Notes: generated by a model from the sequence alone, not told the origin. Numbered from the stretch's first letter, positions 32,792 through 47,053 are shown. The stretch: DNA of 47,180 bases from Candidatus Pantoea edessiphila (GCF_002933355.1 NZ_PDKU01000006.1:1-47180); one strand, 5' to 3'. Numbers and translations are program-made.

Positions 32792-33325
32792 ATGCCAAAA
32801 AAAATTTTAACCCCTAAAATTATAAGTTTAAGTTCATTTTGTCAAAATCCAATTAATTCTTTAAAAGATAGTGATACAGGTATTTTAGCTATACTACAAA
32901 ATTATACGCCGGTTATGTATGCTATTACACCAGAACGTTTAACACAACTATTAGCTTTAGAAAATCGATTTAAACAAAAAAATAATATTTTAATGAAAAG
33001 CAGTTTTTATAATAATTTAAACCTAAATACATTTACACCCATAGGTAAATATGCGATGTATGATGGTTGGAAACCAGACTCTGATTTTATACGTCAAGCA
33101 GCCATCTGGGGTATACCATTAAATAAATCAGTAACAAATACTGAACTATCAGCTTTTACATCATATTGGCATGCGGAAGGTAGTTTGTTTCATCATGTTC
33201 AATGGCAACAAAAATTAGCACGTCATTTACAAATGACCCGTACCAATAATTTTGACAAATCAAAAAATAATATTACGCAATTACCGAATTCAAATTTTAA
33301 TATTCCTGAAGGTTTTCGAGGGTAA
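32792..33325 (+). CDS. dnaT: Primosomal protein DnaT
   Basis: DnaT helps PriA/PriB reload DnaB-DnaC at stalled forks. The 177 residues (E. coli 179) show the family hallmarks KYAMYDGWKPDSDFIRQAA (about 86-104), SYWHAEGSLFHHVQWQQKLA and the conserved ending PEGFRG. It is followed by dnaC after four bases, as in the E. coli dnaTC operon. In E. coli that operon lies far from gyrB, so its place here marks a rearrangement. DnaT is restricted to enterobacteria-like lineages, which supports the taxonomic placement. Confidence 0.95.
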   Translation: MPKKILTPKIISLSSFCQNPINSLKDSDTGILAILQNYTPVMYAITPERLTQLLALENRFKQKNNILMKSSFYNNLNLNTFTPIGKYAMYDGWKPDSDFIRQAAIWGIPLNKSVTNTELSAFTSYWHAEGSLFHHVQWQQKLARHLQMTRTNNFDKSKNNITQLPNSNFNIPEGFRG

Positions 33326-33329
33326 TCTA

Positions 33330-34070
33330 ATGAAGACACTTAGTGATCTTTTAGATAGATTACAAAAGATAATACCTATAGGTACTCAACCAAAATTTAC
33401 TAAAGCTGAAGATCTTTTAGCATGGAATCAAGAACAAGGCCTTTTAAATTCCGCAGCTATCGCACGCGAAAATAAAGCAATGAAAATGCAGCGTATTATG
33501 TATCGTTCTGGAATTCGTGAATTACATATAAATTGTTCGTTTGATAATTACAATATAGAAAATGAAGGTCAGCATAAAGCTGTTAAATTAGCAAGACAAT
33601 ATTCTGCTGAATTTGATCACAGTATAGCTAGTTTTGTATTTTCAGGACGCCCTGGAACAGGTAAAAATCACTTAGCAGCAGCTATCGGCAATGATCTAAT
33701 TTTGCGTGGAAAAAGTGTATTAATTATCACAGTAGCAGATTTAATGTCTAATATAAAAGCCAGTTTTCATGAAAATAGCGATATAACTGAAGAACAATTA
33801 ATTAATAATCTGAGTAAAGTTGATTTATTAGTCATTGATGAAATAGGCATACAAAGTGAATCAAAATATGAAAAAATTATAATCAATCAAATAGTAGACA
33901 GAAGGTCTTCATCGAAGCGACCAACTGGGATGTTGTCCAATTTAGATCATACAAGTATGAATATTCTTTTGGGAGAAAGAGTTATGGATAGAATGCGTCT
34001 TGGTAAGGGAATATGGATATATTTTGATTGGGAAAGCTATCGTAGTCGTATCAAAGGTGATGAATATTAA
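33330..34070 (+). CDS. dnaC: Helicase loader DnaC
   Basis: DnaC delivers DnaB helicase to DnaA-opened origins and to restarted forks. It has 246 residues (E. coli 245) from MKTLSDLLDRLQ, chosen by alignment; the frame is open further upstream but overlaps dnaT. The AAA+ core has FSGRPGTGKNHLAAAIGND (Walker A, about 108-126), LLVIDEIGIQ (Walker B), and the sensor region with VDRRSSSKRPTGML and ERVMDRMRLG. It converges with glmS across 31 bases. DnaA, DnaC and DnaT together indicate E. coli-style initiation and restart. Confidence 0.97.
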   Translation: MKTLSDLLDRLQKIIPIGTQPKFTKAEDLLAWNQEQGLLNSAAIARENKAMKMQRIMYRSGIRELHINCSFDNYNIENEGQHKAVKLARQYSAEFDHSIASFVFSGRPGTGKNHLAAAIGNDLILRGKSVLIITVADLMSNIKASFHENSDITEEQLINNLSKVDLLVIDEIGIQSESKYEKIIINQIVDRRSSSKRPTGMLSNLDHTSMNILLGERVMDRMRLGKGIWIYFDWESYRSRIKGDEY

Positions 34071-34101
34071 AAACTATTTGATTTAATCATGCATAATTGA
34101 A

Positions 34102-35937
34102 TTATTCAACAGTAACTGATTTAGCTAAATTTCGTGGTTGATCTATGTTCCTACATTTAATTAACGCAACATAGTAAGAAAGTAATTGCAACGGAATAGT
34201 ATAAAAAATAGGTGCAGTTACACTTTCAACATAAGGCAACTGAATTATCTTCATATTATATTCATTATTTTTAAATCCTATATCTTGGTTAGTGAAAATA
34301 TATAATAAACCACCACGTGTTCTTACTTCTTCAATATTATATTTTAATTTTTTTAAAAGTTTATTATTAGGTGCAATTACAATTACAGGCATTTTATTAT
34401 CAATTAATGCTAGTGGACCGTGTTTTAATTCTCCTGCTGCATAAGCTTCAGCATGAATATAAGATATTTCTTTGAGTTTTAGTGCTCCTTCCATTGCTAT
34501 TGGATAATGATCTCCTCTACCTATAAATAACGCATGATTTTTATCAAAAAAATCCTTAGCTATTGCTTTTATCAATTTATCTTTAGTTAAAACCTGTTCT
34601 ATACGATGTGGTAACATTTTAATCGCTTTAATAATATTATGTTGAAGTTCTAGTTGCATACCATTCAAACTTCCTAACTTGATTACTAACATTAATAAGA
34701 CTGTTAATTGAGTACTAAAAGTTTTAGTAGATGCTACACCAATTTCTACGCCAGATTTAGTTATAAGATATAAATCCGATTCACGTACTATAGAAGAACA
34801 TAATACATTACATATTGCTAAAGAACCTATATAATTTAATCTTTTTGATAAACGTAATGCTGCTAAAGTATCAGCAGTTTCCCCTGACTGAGATAGAGCA
34901 ATTAATAAACTATTTTTTCTCACTTGAAGTGTACGATAGCGAAATTCAGATGCAATTTCAACATCACAAGGAATCTTTGCTAAAGATTCAAACCAATAGC
35001 GTGATACCATGCCAGAATTATACGATGTACCACAAGCGACAATCTGAATATGCTTAACCTTTTTTAGAAATATTCCAATATTGACACCTAACTCACTAAA
35101 ATCTATTTCTTTATTTGTACAACGGCCGATTAATGTATTTTTAATTGCTATTGGTTGTTCGTATATTTCTTTTTGCATATAATGGTTATAAATACCTTTA
35201 CTAGTTATATCATGACTTATATTTGATTTAATTAAATCACGATTAACAATTTTTCCTCTGATATTAAAAATGCTAATTTTATTTTGGCTAATTTCTGCAA
35301 TATCACCTTCTTCTAAGTGTATAAAACTATTTACTAATGGTAATAAAGCTAACTGATCAGAAGCAACAAAGTTTTCTCCTGTACCACAACCAATAACTAA
35401 AGGGTTACCCACTCTTACAGCAACAAGTATAGATGGATTTCTACTATCCATAATAACCATACCAAAAGATCCACGTATTTGAGGAATTGTTTTTAAAACC
35501 ACCTCAAGTAAAGATCCTCCTTGTTGTTTTTGTTTTAAATGCAATAAATGCGCTATTACTTCAGTATCAGTTTCAGAAGTAAAATAATATCCGTAAGATA
35601 TCAGTTTTTTTCTTAATTGCTCGTGATTTTCAATTATACCATTATGAACAACAAATATATATTCAGATATATGTGGATGTGCGTTAATTTCTGAAGGAAT
35701 ACCGTGGGTTGCCCAACGTGTATGAGCTAATCCTATTACACCCATTAAATTTTCTTTTTCTGTCTTTTTTATTAAGTTTTTAACTTTACCTAAACAACGT
35801 AAGCGCTTTACATTACCATGTTTATCAACTATAGCTAAACCAGCTGAATCATATCCACGATACTCAAGACGTAATAAACCTTGTAATAAAATTTTTGTGA
35901 TATTACATTTTGCTACTGCCGCTATAATTCCACACAT
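34102..35937 (-). CDS. glmS: Glutamine-fructose-6-phosphate aminotransferase GlmS
   Basis: GlmS makes glucosamine-6-phosphate from fructose-6-phosphate and glutamine, the entry to peptidoglycan and LPS amino sugars. The 611 residues match E. coli (609). The start is fixed by MCGIIAAV, whose Cys2 is the glutaminase nucleophile after Met removal; HTRWATHG and NGIIENH follow. Two SIS domains occupy the C-terminal half ([26 protein letters not shown]), and the end NLAKSVTVE is identical to E. coli. glmU lies 57 bases upstream in the same direction, as in the E. coli glmUS operon. Confidence 0.97.
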   Translation of the reverse strand: MCGIIAAVAKCNITKILLQGLLRLEYRGYDSAGLAIVDKHGNVKRLRCLGKVKNLIKKTEKENLMGVIGLAHTRWATHGIPSEINAHPHISEYIFVVHNGIIENHEQLRKKLISYGYYFTSETDTEVIAHLLHLKQKQQGGSLLEVVLKTIPQIRGSFGMVIMDSRNPSILVAVRVGNPLVIGCGTGENFVASDQLALLPLVNSFIHLEEGDIAEISQNKISIFNIRGKIVNRDLIKSNISHDITSKGIYNHYMQKEIYEQPIAIKNTLIGRCTNKEIDFSELGVNIGIFLKKVKHIQIVACGTSYNSGMVSRYWFESLAKIPCDVEIASEFRYRTLQVRKNSLLIALSQSGETADTLAALRLSKRLNYIGSLAICNVLCSSIVRESDLYLITKSGVEIGVASTKTFSTQLTVLLMLVIKLGSLNGMQLELQHNIIKAIKMLPHRIEQVLTKDKLIKAIAKDFFDKNHALFIGRGDHYPIAMEGALKLKEISYIHAEAYAAGELKHGPLALIDNKMPVIVIAPNNKLLKKLKYNIEEVRTRGGLLYIFTNQDIGFKNNEYNMKIIQLPYVESVTAPIFYTIPLQLLSYYVALIKCRNIDQPRNLAKSVTVE

Positions 35938-35994
35938 GATAATATTTTTCTTAAAACACTTTTAAATTGACTATTAAACGTCTGTTTAGAAATA

Positions 35995-37362
35995 TCATTT
36001 TTTTAATGGACGTTTCCAATGTTTTTTATGAATTTGTTTTTTGATATTTAATACTAAATCCGCATCTTTAACATCCTTTAAAACAGTTGTACCAGCAGCG
36101 ATAGTTGCATTTTCTGCTATGGTTACTGGAGCAATTAATTGTGAATCTGAACCAACAAATACATTATTACCTATAATGGTTTTCAATTTGTTTGTTCCAT
36201 CATAATTACATGTTATTGTACCGGCACCAATATTAACATTAGAACCAATTTCTGAATTACCTAAATAAGAAAGATGCTTCGTTTTAGATGAACTACCTAA
36301 AGAAACATCTTTTATTTCAACAAAATTTCCTATACATACATCTCTTTTTAAATTAGCTTTCATGCGAAGATGAGAAAATGGTCCGATATTGCATCTTATA
36401 GATAATTTTGAGTTTTTAATTATAGAATAAGGATAGATATGACAATCATCACCTATGTAACTATCCTTAATAATACAACCAGCCCCAATTTTAACTCTGT
36501 TACCTAGAACTACATTTCCTTCAATAATAACATTAATATCAATTTCAACATCAACACCGCATTTCAGCGTTCCTCTAAGGTCAAAACGATTTGGATCTCT
36601 TATGGTAATTCCGTCAATTATCAATTTTTGTACTTGCTTCAATTGATAACTACGTTCTAAATGTACTAACTGTAATTTATTATTTATACCTGTAATTTCA
36701 TATAATTCTACTGGACATATTGATTTAGTAAAACAATGCTTCTGATAGGCAATTTTGATGATATCTGTAAGATAATATTCTTTTTTAGTATTATTATTAT
36801 CGATTTTTTTAAACCAATATTTCATATCTCCCACATTAGCAATCATAATGCCTGTATTGATTTCTTTTATATTAAGCTGATGAAAATTAGCATCTTCATG
36901 CTCAATAATTTCTGTAATAACTTCATTCTTTCTAACAATTCTACCGTATCCGTTTGGATTATCTGATATTGCTGTTAATAATCCAATGCCATTTTTTATT
37001 TTTATGTTGCATAAATTTTCTAATGTATCTTTAGAAATCAATGGTACATCACCATATAATACTAATATATATTCGTTATCTTTAAGATATGGTAAAACTT
37101 GAGCAACTGCATTTGCAGTTCCTAGTTGTTCATTTTGTAATACCCAGTTTATTAAAGGTTCATTTAATTGTCTTTTAAGTAAATTACCTTTGAAACCATA
37201 TACAATATAAATTTTTTTTTCATTAATATACTTAGCTATATCAATAACGTAACTTATGATAGGTTTTCCTGCTAATGTATGAAGAACTTTTGGTATGTCA
37301 GAGCACATACGAGTGCCCTTGCCTGCTGCAAGAATAACTACATTGATTAAATTATTTTGCAT
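35995..37362 (-). CDS. glmU: Bifunctional UDP-GlcNAc synthase GlmU
   Basis: GlmU acetylates glucosamine-1-phosphate and then couples it to UTP, giving UDP-GlcNAc. It has 455 residues (E. coli 456). The N-terminal uridyltransferase has LAAGKGTRMCSDIPKVLH (residues 11-28) and the YGDVPLI metal site near residue 103. The C-terminal left-handed beta helix has hexapeptide repeats and the acetyltransferase stretches HLSYLGNSEIG, NIGAGTITCNYDG and NVFVGSDSQLIAPV. It stands between atpC and glmS as in E. coli. The intermediate enzyme GlmM is not in this window. Confidence 0.97.
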   Translation of the reverse strand: MQNNLINVVILAAGKGTRMCSDIPKVLHTLAGKPIISYVIDIAKYINEKKIYIVYGFKGNLLKRQLNEPLINWVLQNEQLGTANAVAQVLPYLKDNEYILVLYGDVPLISKDTLENLCNIKIKNGIGLLTAISDNPNGYGRIVRKNEVITEIIEHEDANFHQLNIKEINTGIMIANVGDMKYWFKKIDNNNTKKEYYLTDIIKIAYQKHCFTKSICPVELYEITGINNKLQLVHLERSYQLKQVQKLIIDGITIRDPNRFDLRGTLKCGVDVEIDINVIIEGNVVLGNRVKIGAGCIIKDSYIGDDCHIYPYSIIKNSKLSIRCNIGPFSHLRMKANLKRDVCIGNFVEIKDVSLGSSSKTKHLSYLGNSEIGSNVNIGAGTITCNYDGTNKLKTIIGNNVFVGSDSQLIAPVTIAENATIAAGTTVLKDVKDADLVLNIKKQIHKKHWKRPLKK

Positions 37363-37410
37363 AGTCTAACTTAAGTTGAAATAACTGTTTATATTATATA
37401 CGATTTTAAA

Positions 37411-37833
37411 TTATTTAATTGATTTTCTAGTGAGTTCAATAACACGTAGTTGCGCAATAGCTTGTTCTAATTTAATAGAAGCCCTTAAATAATTAAAATC
37501 CTTATCTCTATCTTTTATTGTTTGTTTTGCTTTATTTACAGCTTGTAAAGCACGTTTTTCATCTAAATCATTAGCTCTAATTGCAATATCAGCTAAAACT
37601 AAACTATGATTTGGTTGTACTTCCAATATGCCTCCAGAAAGATAAATAAATTCTTCATCTCCTTCTTTTTTTACTAAATAAATCATTCCTGGTTTGATAA
37701 TAGTTAATAATGGTGAATGTCCAGGAAAAATTCCTAATTCTCCTTCAATACCAGAAATTTGAATTTTTCTTACTAAACCAGAAAATAACTTTTTTTCTGA
37801 GCTAACTATATCTAACTGATAGGTTTTAACCAT
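37411..37833 (-). CDS. atpC: ATP synthase F1 epsilon subunit
   Basis: Epsilon is part of the central rotor and a regulatory brake on ATP hydrolysis. The 140 residues (E. coli 139) have the N-terminal beta-sandwich with [14 protein letters not shown] (about 30-43) and GGILEVQPN, then a two-helix C-terminal domain ([13 protein letters not shown]). It is the last gene of the operon, 20 bases after atpD. The 48-base gap to glmU has no clear hairpin, so readthrough into glmUS is possible. Confidence 0.95.
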   Translation of the reverse strand: MVKTYQLDIVSSEKKLFSGLVRKIQISGIEGELGIFPGHSPLLTIIKPGMIYLVKKEGDEEFIYLSGGILEVQPNHSLVLADIAIRANDLDEKRALQAVNKAKQTIKDRDKDFNYLRASIKLEQAIAQLRVIELTRKSIK

Positions 37834-37853
37834 AATGAATGGTACTCTTAAAA

Positions 37854-39269
<1,416 letters not shown>

Positions 39270-39283
39270 TTATAATTGTTTTA

Positions 39284-40150
39284 TTAAACTGCAGAAGCTC
39301 CTGAAACAATTTCCATTAATTCTTGGGTAATATTAGCTTGGCGAACTTTATTATATAATAAATCCAAATCACGTATCAAATTACCACAGTTATCAGTCGC
39401 AGCTTTCATTGCTATCATCCTAGCAGCTTGTTCACTAGCTAAATTTTCTAATACTGCTTGATAAAACTGTGATTCAACATATCTACATAATAAATTGCTT
39501 AATAGCAATTTTGAATCAGGTTCATATAAATAATCCCAATTAGATCTTGTGTGGTTTTTTTCTTCAATTGATATTACTGGAATTAATTGATTAATATTTG
39601 GTATTTGGTTAACTGTATTGCGAAATATATTGCTAACTATATATAATTTATCGATATTACATTCATCATAAGCATGTAACATAACTTTAATTAATCCAAT
39701 TAATTTAGATAAAGAAAAATCATCTCCTATATTACTAACTTGAGCAACAATATTGATATTAGATATAGAATTAAAAAACAAAACTCCTTTAGAACCCAGA
39801 ATTGCTAATCTACTTTTTATATTTCTTTTTTCATAGGATTTAATATGTAATAGTAATTTTTTAAATAAATTTATATTTAAACCACCGCACAGTCCACGAT
39901 CAGTTGAAATTACTAAATAACCAACTTCTTTAATTGCACGTTGTTTTAAGTATGAATGTTTGTATTCTAAACTACCTAACATAACATTATTGATAATCTT
40001 TGTTATCATTTCATGATATGGACGGCTAGATAATACACGTTCTTGAGTTTTTCGCATTTTAGATGCAGCAACCATCTCCATTGCTTTTGTTATTTTTTGA
40101 GTATTCCTTATACTTTCTATTTTATTATGTATTTTTTTTATACTAGCCAT
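39284..40150 (-). CDS. atpG: ATP synthase F1 gamma subunit
   Basis: Gamma is the central rotating shaft. The 288 residues (E. coli 287) show the terminal coiled-coil helices: the N-terminal [22 protein letters not shown], and the C-terminal [19 protein letters not shown] followed by [17 protein letters not shown]. The middle Rossmann-like part has [11 protein letters not shown] near residue 83. Position between atpA and atpD is canonical. The middle domain is more diverged than the terminal helices, as usual for gamma. Confidence 0.96.
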   Translation of the reverse strand: MASIKKIHNKIESIRNTQKITKAMEMVAASKMRKTQERVLSSRPYHEMITKIINNVMLGSLEYKHSYLKQRAIKEVGYLVISTDRGLCGGLNINLFKKLLLHIKSYEKRNIKSRLAILGSKGVLFFNSISNINIVAQVSNIGDDFSLSKLIGLIKVMLHAYDECNIDKLYIVSNIFRNTVNQIPNINQLIPVISIEEKNHTRSNWDYLYEPDSKLLLSNLLCRYVESQFYQAVLENLASEQAARMIAMKAATDNCGNLIRDLDLLYNKVRQANITQELMEIVSGASAV

Positions 40151-40210
40151 TGATATATTATGAATTCCTATCTAATCAATATTTTATAATTAAAAATTAA
40201 TAAAAAAGCA

Positions 40211-41752
40211 TTACCATGATTGATTTTTTGTAAATGTATCAAGAATATCCTTTAATTTTAAATGAATATCTTCATTATAGTTACCATGCTGATTAATTTC
40301 TTGTATTAAATCAGCATAATTTATTTCAGCAAAATTAATTAATGATTCTTCAAATTTATTTATGTCTATAATTTCAATATCATCTAGATAATTGTTTACA
40401 GCTGCAAATAAAAGCAAACTTTGATTTGCAATTGACATTGGAGTGTATTGTTTTTGTTTCATTAATTCAGTAATTTTTTGGCCGTGCTTTATTTGTTTTT
40501 GAGTTATTTCATCTAAGTCAGAAGTAAATTGTGAAAAAGCAGCAAGTTCACGATATTGAGCTAATGCAGTTCTAATACCAGATGATAATTTCTTTATAAT
40601 TTCAGTCTGTGCTGCATTGCCAACTCTTGATACAGAGATACCAGGATTAACAGCAGGACGAATACCAGAATTAAATAAGTTAGATTCTAAGAAAATCTGA
40701 CCATCTGTAATTGAAATTACGTTAGTAGGAACAAATGCTGAAACATCTCCTAATTGCGTTTCAATTATGGGCAAAGCTGTCAAAGAACCCGTAAGTCCTG
40801 TAATTTTTCCTTTCGTTGTTTTTTCTACATAACTAGAAGTTACACGAGATGCTCGTTCCAACAACCTTGAATGTAAGTAAAAAATATCTCCAGGATAAGC
40901 TTCTCTACCAGGAGGGCGACGTAGTAGCAACGAAATCTGCCTATAAGCAATTGCCTGTTTAGATAAATCATCATATACGATCAATGCATCTTGACCTCGA
41001 TCACGAAAATACTCAGCCATTGTACAGCCTGCATATGGAGCAAGATATTGCAGTGTAGCAGATTCAGAAGCAGAAGCTATAACTACTATAGTGTTTTTTA
41101 GTGAATCATGTTCTTCTAACTTACGGATAACACTAGAAGTAGTTGACATTTTTTGACCAATTGCAACGTAAACACATTTTATCCCAGAATTTCGCTGATT
41201 AATAATAGTATCAATGGCCATTGCGGTTTTACCAGTTTGACGATCACCAATAATTAATTCACGTTGACCTCGTCCAATAGGAATCATGGCATCAATAGAT
41301 TTATAACCAGTATGCATAGGTTGATTAACTGTTTTCCGGTCTATAACACCTGGTGCAATCACTTCAACAGATGAAAATCCATCATTAATAATAGAACCAT
41401 TACCGTCTAAAGGAATACCCAATGTATTTACTACTCTACCTAATAAGCCATTACCTACTGGAACTTCAAATATACGCCCTGTACATCTAACTTTCATTCC
41501 TTCAACAAGTTTATCTGAAGGACCCATAACTACCGCACCGATACAATCACGTTCCAAATTTAGTGCTATGGCATAAATATCATCTGGTAAAGCAATCATT
41601 TCTCCTTGCATAACATTGCTTAAACCATATATACGAATAATACCATCAATTACAGAAATAATAATACCTTCTTCATGATATTGGGTTTTAACATTAAAAT
41701 CAGCAATACGTTGTTTTATTAATTCACTGATCTCTGTAGAATTTAGTTGCAT
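40211..41752 (-). CDS. atpA: ATP synthase F1 alpha subunit
   Basis: Alpha alternates with beta in the F1 hexamer and holds non-catalytic nucleotide sites. The length of 513 equals E. coli. Walker A is GDRQTGKTA (about 169-177), with [13 protein letters not shown] before it; [20 protein letters not shown] (Walker B region), [19 protein letters not shown] and the Arg finger region [13 protein letters not shown] follow. It lies 13 bases after atpH. Confidence 0.97.
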   Translation of the reverse strand: MQLNSTEISELIKQRIADFNVKTQYHEEGIIISVIDGIIRIYGLSNVMQGEMIALPDDIYAIALNLERDCIGAVVMGPSDKLVEGMKVRCTGRIFEVPVGNGLLGRVVNTLGIPLDGNGSIINDGFSSVEVIAPGVIDRKTVNQPMHTGYKSIDAMIPIGRGQRELIIGDRQTGKTAMAIDTIINQRNSGIKCVYVAIGQKMSTTSSVIRKLEEHDSLKNTIVVIASASESATLQYLAPYAGCTMAEYFRDRGQDALIVYDDLSKQAIAYRQISLLLRRPPGREAYPGDIFYLHSRLLERASRVTSSYVEKTTKGKITGLTGSLTALPIIETQLGDVSAFVPTNVISITDGQIFLESNLFNSGIRPAVNPGISVSRVGNAAQTEIIKKLSSGIRTALAQYRELAAFSQFTSDLDEITQKQIKHGQKITELMKQKQYTPMSIANQSLLLFAAVNNYLDDIEIIDINKFEESLINFAEINYADLIQEINQHGNYNEDIHLKLKDILDTFTKNQSW

Positions 41753-41765
41753 ATGTTTAGAGCCT

Positions 41766-42299
41766 TTAAGATTTCAAAATTTTTGTTAAATTAGATAGAC
41801 GACCACTTATACTATTATCAATTACTAGGTCACCTAACTTAATAACAAAACCAGATATTAAAGAGATATCAATTCGATGATTCAATGTGACTTTACAAGA
41901 TAAAAATTTTTCCAATATATTTTCAATATCTGTTAACTGTTTACTATTTAAGTTAATAGCAGAAATTACACTAACTTTTGCAAGTGATTCATGTATGTTT
42001 CTTAGTTTAATAAACTCATCTAATACAGTAGGTAAAATTTCTAAACGTCTATTTTCAGCCATTAATTTTATTAAATTTTTAGCTGATTTATTTAACTTTT
42101 TACCACATATTGCATTAAATATAGTATACATATCTTTAGGTGATAAACCTCTAGGAAAAATTTTTTTTATTTTTTTATCAACAACTACTTTTGCAATGAA
42201 TGTCAATGTTTGTTGCCAATATTCAATATCTTTATTTGCAAGAGAAAAATCAAAAATAGCTTTAGCGTAGGGACGAGCTATTGTTATGAACTCAAACAT
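41766..42299 (-). CDS. atpH: ATP synthase F1 delta subunit
   Basis: Delta links the peripheral b stalk to the top of F1. It has 177 residues (E. coli 177). The N-terminal [12 protein letters not shown] is the family hallmark, and the C-terminal [22 protein letters not shown] matches in pattern. The middle is poorly conserved, as usual for delta. It sits between atpF and atpA with gaps of 11 and 13 bases. Confidence 0.94.
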   Translation of the reverse strand: MFEFITIARPYAKAIFDFSLANKDIEYWQQTLTFIAKVVVDKKIKKIFPRGLSPKDMYTIFNAICGKKLNKSAKNLIKLMAENRRLEILPTVLDEFIKLRNIHESLAKVSVISAINLNSKQLTDIENILEKFLSCKVTLNHRIDISLISGFVIKLGDLVIDNSISGRLSNLTKILKS

Positions 42300-42310
42300 A
42301 ACTTAATTCC

Positions 42311-42784
42311 TTATTTTAGTTCAGCTATTAATCTATTTATGATGTCCTGATGAATATTTTTGTCAATAGAACGTTCTATGACTTTTTCAGCACCAGCTAT
42401 TACTAAAGTAGCTAATTGTTTATGTAACTCTTTACAAACAATATCTCTTTTGAGATTAATTTCATTTTGAGCATTATTTATAATACGAATACGTTCTTTA
42501 TTAGCTTCAATTTTAGCTTTCTCTAAAATTTGTATACGATTTATATTAACTTGATCTATAATACATCGAGCTTCTTCCTTTGCTTTTTTTAAATAATTAT
42601 CTGCATTAGCTAATGCTAAATCTACATCTTTTTTCGCATTATTAATAGATATTAAACTTTTGTTGATGTCTTGTTGTCTTGTTTCAATTGCAGTAATAAT
42701 TGGTGGCCATATGTACTTCATACAGAATGCGACAAATAAAATAAAAGATATAGTTTGACCAAGTATAGTTGCATTAATATTCAA
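42311..42784 (-). CDS. atpF: ATP synthase Fo b subunit
   Basis: Subunit b is the dimeric peripheral stalk. The 157 residues (E. coli 156) have one N-terminal transmembrane helix (NATILGQTISFILFVAFCMK, residues 3-22) and the conserved WPPI turn, followed by a long charged helix. The gap to atpE is 117 bases, wider than in E. coli; such a gap is a usual place for translational enhancement or mRNA processing, but no clear motif was seen. Confidence 0.95.
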   Translation of the reverse strand: MNINATILGQTISFILFVAFCMKYIWPPIITAIETRQQDINKSLISINNAKKDVDLALANADNYLKKAKEEARCIIDQVNINRIQILEKAKIEANKERIRIINNAQNEINLKRDIVCKELHKQLATLVIAGAEKVIERSIDKNIHQDIINRLIAELK

Positions 42785-42901
42785 TTTGTCAAATACCTCT
42801 AATCTAAATATTAATTAAGTATACATCTGTGATCTTCATAGATGTTTAGTGATTTTGTTCTCAAAAATTTTTAAACCTAAATAAAAATTTATTAGATCTT
42901 A

Positions 42902-43171
<270 letters not shown>

Positions 43172-43201
43172 TTACATTAACGAATACTATAAGTTAGTAT
43201 A

Positions 43202-44773
<1,572 letters not shown>

Positions 44774-46693
44774 TTAATTATGGATAACTTCCTGTTTAAT
44801 TTTATCAAAATTATAAGAATTTTTTTTATGTTTTTTTAAATAAATTAATAAAATAGATATTGTCGAAGGAGTAATTCCTGAAATATTTAAAGCTTCACCA
44901 ATTGAATTTGGCTTATAATAATTTAATTTCATAGCTGCTTCATTAGAAAGTCCTTTGATTTTATAATAATCGATATTACAAGGAAGATGTATATTTAAAT
45001 TTTTTTGTTGACGGTTAATTTCTTCTTGTTGACGTTTAATATAACCTTCGTATTTTATTTGAATTTCTACTTGTTCTGCTGCTTGTTCATTCAGTAATTT
45101 AGGACCGAGTTCTTTAATTTTCATTAACTTTAAATAAGTTATTTCCGGACGACGTAAAAGTGTTTTTATATTAGTTTTTTTAGTGATTGGACTGTTAAGC
45201 ATAAAATTTATATCCTTAACAAAATTAGAGTGAGGGTTTATATTTATACCTCTAAGACGTTGATTTTCCTTTTCAATTAATTCTTGTTTTTGACTAAAAT
45301 GATTCCACCTATCATCATTTACTAAACCTAAATCACGTCCTATTTTAGTTAATCTCAAATCAGCATTATCTTCACGCAAAACTAATCTATATTCAGCACG
45401 TGCAGTGAACATACGATAAGGTTCTTTAGTTCCTAGAGTACAAAGATCATTAATTAACACACCAATATAAGATTCAGTACGAGTAGGTATCCAAGCTTCT
45501 TTATTTATAGATTTTCTTGCAGCATTTAATCCAGCTATTAACCCTTGTGCAGCTGCTTCTTCATAACCTGTAGTTCCATTAATTTGGCCAGCAAAAAATA
45601 ATCCTTCAATATTTTTGTTTTCTAAAGTCTGCTTTAAATCACGTGGATCAAAAAAATCATATTCTATAGCATAACCAGGTTTTACTATCTTTGCTTTTTG
45701 CATGCCTTTTATTGATCTGATAAATTCAATTTGTACATCGTAAGGCAAGCTTGTAGACACTCCATTTGGATAAATTTCATTACTATTTAATCCTTCTGGC
45801 TCAAGAAAAATCTGATGTGAAGTGCGATCTGAAAAACGTATTATTTTATCTTCAATAGAAGGACAATAACGTGGACCTATACTTTTTATTTTGCCATTAT
45901 ATATTGGACTTTTATTGATATTATTACGTATGATATCATGAGTGTGATCATTGGTGTGAGTTATCCAACATGGTAATTGTGGAGGGTGTTGCAGTACATT
46001 TCCCATAAATGAAAATATAGGTAATATATCATCACTATATTGTGGAGTTAAAATGTTAAAATCTATAGTACGAGCATCTATACGGGGAGGTGTTCCTGTC
46101 TTTAATCTATTGACGTTAATTCCTAAATTCCGTAAACAATTAGCTAAAGGAATAGAAGGTAAATCACCAGCACGTCCTCCATCATAATTAACCGATCCCA
46201 TATGTATTTTTCCATTAAGAAAAGTACCTGTTGTCAATACAATAGTTTTTGTTTTAAATTTTAATCCATTATGAGCTATAACACCAACAGCCTGATTATT
46301 TTTAATAATTAAATCATTGATTTCAGCTTGCAATATCGTAAGATTAGACTGATTTTTTAATTCATTAAGTACAACCTTACGGTAAAGGAAACTATCAGCT
46401 TGTGCTCGAGTTGCTCTGACTGCTGGTCCTTTACTTGAGTTTAATATTCTAAATTGAATACCAGAACAGTCTATCGCTTTAGCCATTAAACCACCTAAAG
46501 CATCTATTTCTTTAACTAACTGTCCTTTACCTATACCCCCAATTGAAGGATTACAAGACATTTGTCCTATTGTATCAATGTTTTGGGTAATCAATATAGT
46601 TTTCTGACCTATACGAGAAGCTGCCATTGCAGCTTCTATACCTGCATGACCACCACCTATGACTATAACATCAAAATTATCTTGATGAGACAT
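44774..46693 (-). CDS. mnmG: tRNA uridine-5-carboxymethylaminomethyl enzyme MnmG (GidA)
   Basis: MnmG is the FAD protein that with MnmE makes the cmnm5 modification of wobble U34. The 639 residues (E. coli 629) include the dinucleotide fold [17 protein letters not shown] (about 9-25), [19 protein letters not shown] with a catalytic cysteine, [38 protein letters not shown] and the C-terminal helical domain that contacts MnmE. GGAG lies ten bases before the start. In E. coli oriC lies just upstream of mnmG. Here 152 AT-rich bases lead into the inverted repeat. Confidence 0.97.
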   Translation of the reverse strand: MSHQDNFDVIVIGGGHAGIEAAMAASRIGQKTILITQNIDTIGQMSCNPSIGGIGKGQLVKEIDALGGLMAKAIDCSGIQFRILNSSKGPAVRATRAQADSFLYRKVVLNELKNQSNLTILQAEINDLIIKNNQAVGVIAHNGLKFKTKTIVLTTGTFLNGKIHMGSVNYDGGRAGDLPSIPLANCLRNLGINVNRLKTGTPPRIDARTIDFNILTPQYSDDILPIFSFMGNVLQHPPQLPCWITHTNDHTHDIIRNNINKSPIYNGKIKSIGPRYCPSIEDKIIRFSDRTSHQIFLEPEGLNSNEIYPNGVSTSLPYDVQIEFIRSIKGMQKAKIVKPGYAIEYDFFDPRDLKQTLENKNIEGLFFAGQINGTTGYEEAAAQGLIAGLNAARKSINKEAWIPTRTESYIGVLINDLCTLGTKEPYRMFTARAEYRLVLREDNADLRLTKIGRDLGLVNDDRWNHFSQKQELIEKENQRLRGININPHSNFVKDINFMLNSPITKKTNIKTLLRRPEITYLKLMKIKELGPKLLNEQAAEQVEIQIKYEGYIKRQQEEINRQQKNLNIHLPCNIDYYKIKGLSNEAAMKLNYYKPNSIGEALNISGITPSTISILLIYLKKHKKNSYNFDKIKQEVIHN

Positions 46694-46845
46694 AACAATA
46701 ATACTCCATATTTATTGTTTAGAACATTATATTATACTTGAAGACAATAAAGTGAAAATATTTAATTTAAATAAATATAAAAAATATTTATCATATAGAA
46801 ATATTTAATAAAATGAGTTACAATCTTAAAAAACTAAATTTTATT

Positions 46846-46868
46846 TAAGAAAACAAGGATTTATTTAA
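46846..46868 (+). pseudogene. hemG: Fossil 3' end of hemG (last six codons and stop)
   Basis: This stretch encodes RKQGFI-stop in the hemG frame, exactly as the end of the intact hemG at 313-858, but nothing hemG-like precedes it. It marks the boundary of the inverted repeat. It shows that this copy of the tRNA-Glu unit came from the hemG-linked locus. Confidence 0.85.
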
Positions 46869-46875
46869 TAAATAC

Positions 46876-46904
46876 TTGACTAAGTTATAAAAAAGGAATA
46901 GTAT
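46876..46904 (+). promoter_or_regulatory. Sigma-70 promoter of tRNA-Glu/23S unit (right copy)
   Basis: The -35 TTGACT (46876-46881) and -10 TAGTAT (46899-46904) are 17 bases apart. It is the same promoter as in the left arm and was carried along with the duplicated segment, so the second copy is probably expressed. Confidence 0.75.
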
Positions 46905-46947
46905 TCAGAAAAATTCAAGCGAATATAAAAACAACATGAATTGTGTG

Positions 46948-47023
46948 GTCCCCTTCGTCTAGAGGCCTAGGACATCGCCCTTTCACGGCGGCAACAGGGG
47001 TTCGAATCCCCTAGGGGACGCCA
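46948..47023 (+). tRNA. gltU: tRNA-Glu(UUC), right copy
   Basis: Identical to the left copy, with anticodon TTC and encoded CCA. In E. coli the rRNA operon nearest mnmG (rrnC) also carries a spacer tRNA-Glu, gltU, so a tRNA-Glu rRNA operon near mnmG is an ancestral position. The sequence itself, however, has been overwritten from the hemG-linked copy. Confidence 0.97.
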
Positions 47024-47053
47024 AAAATTTAAATGGTTACATTTGACTCTTTA

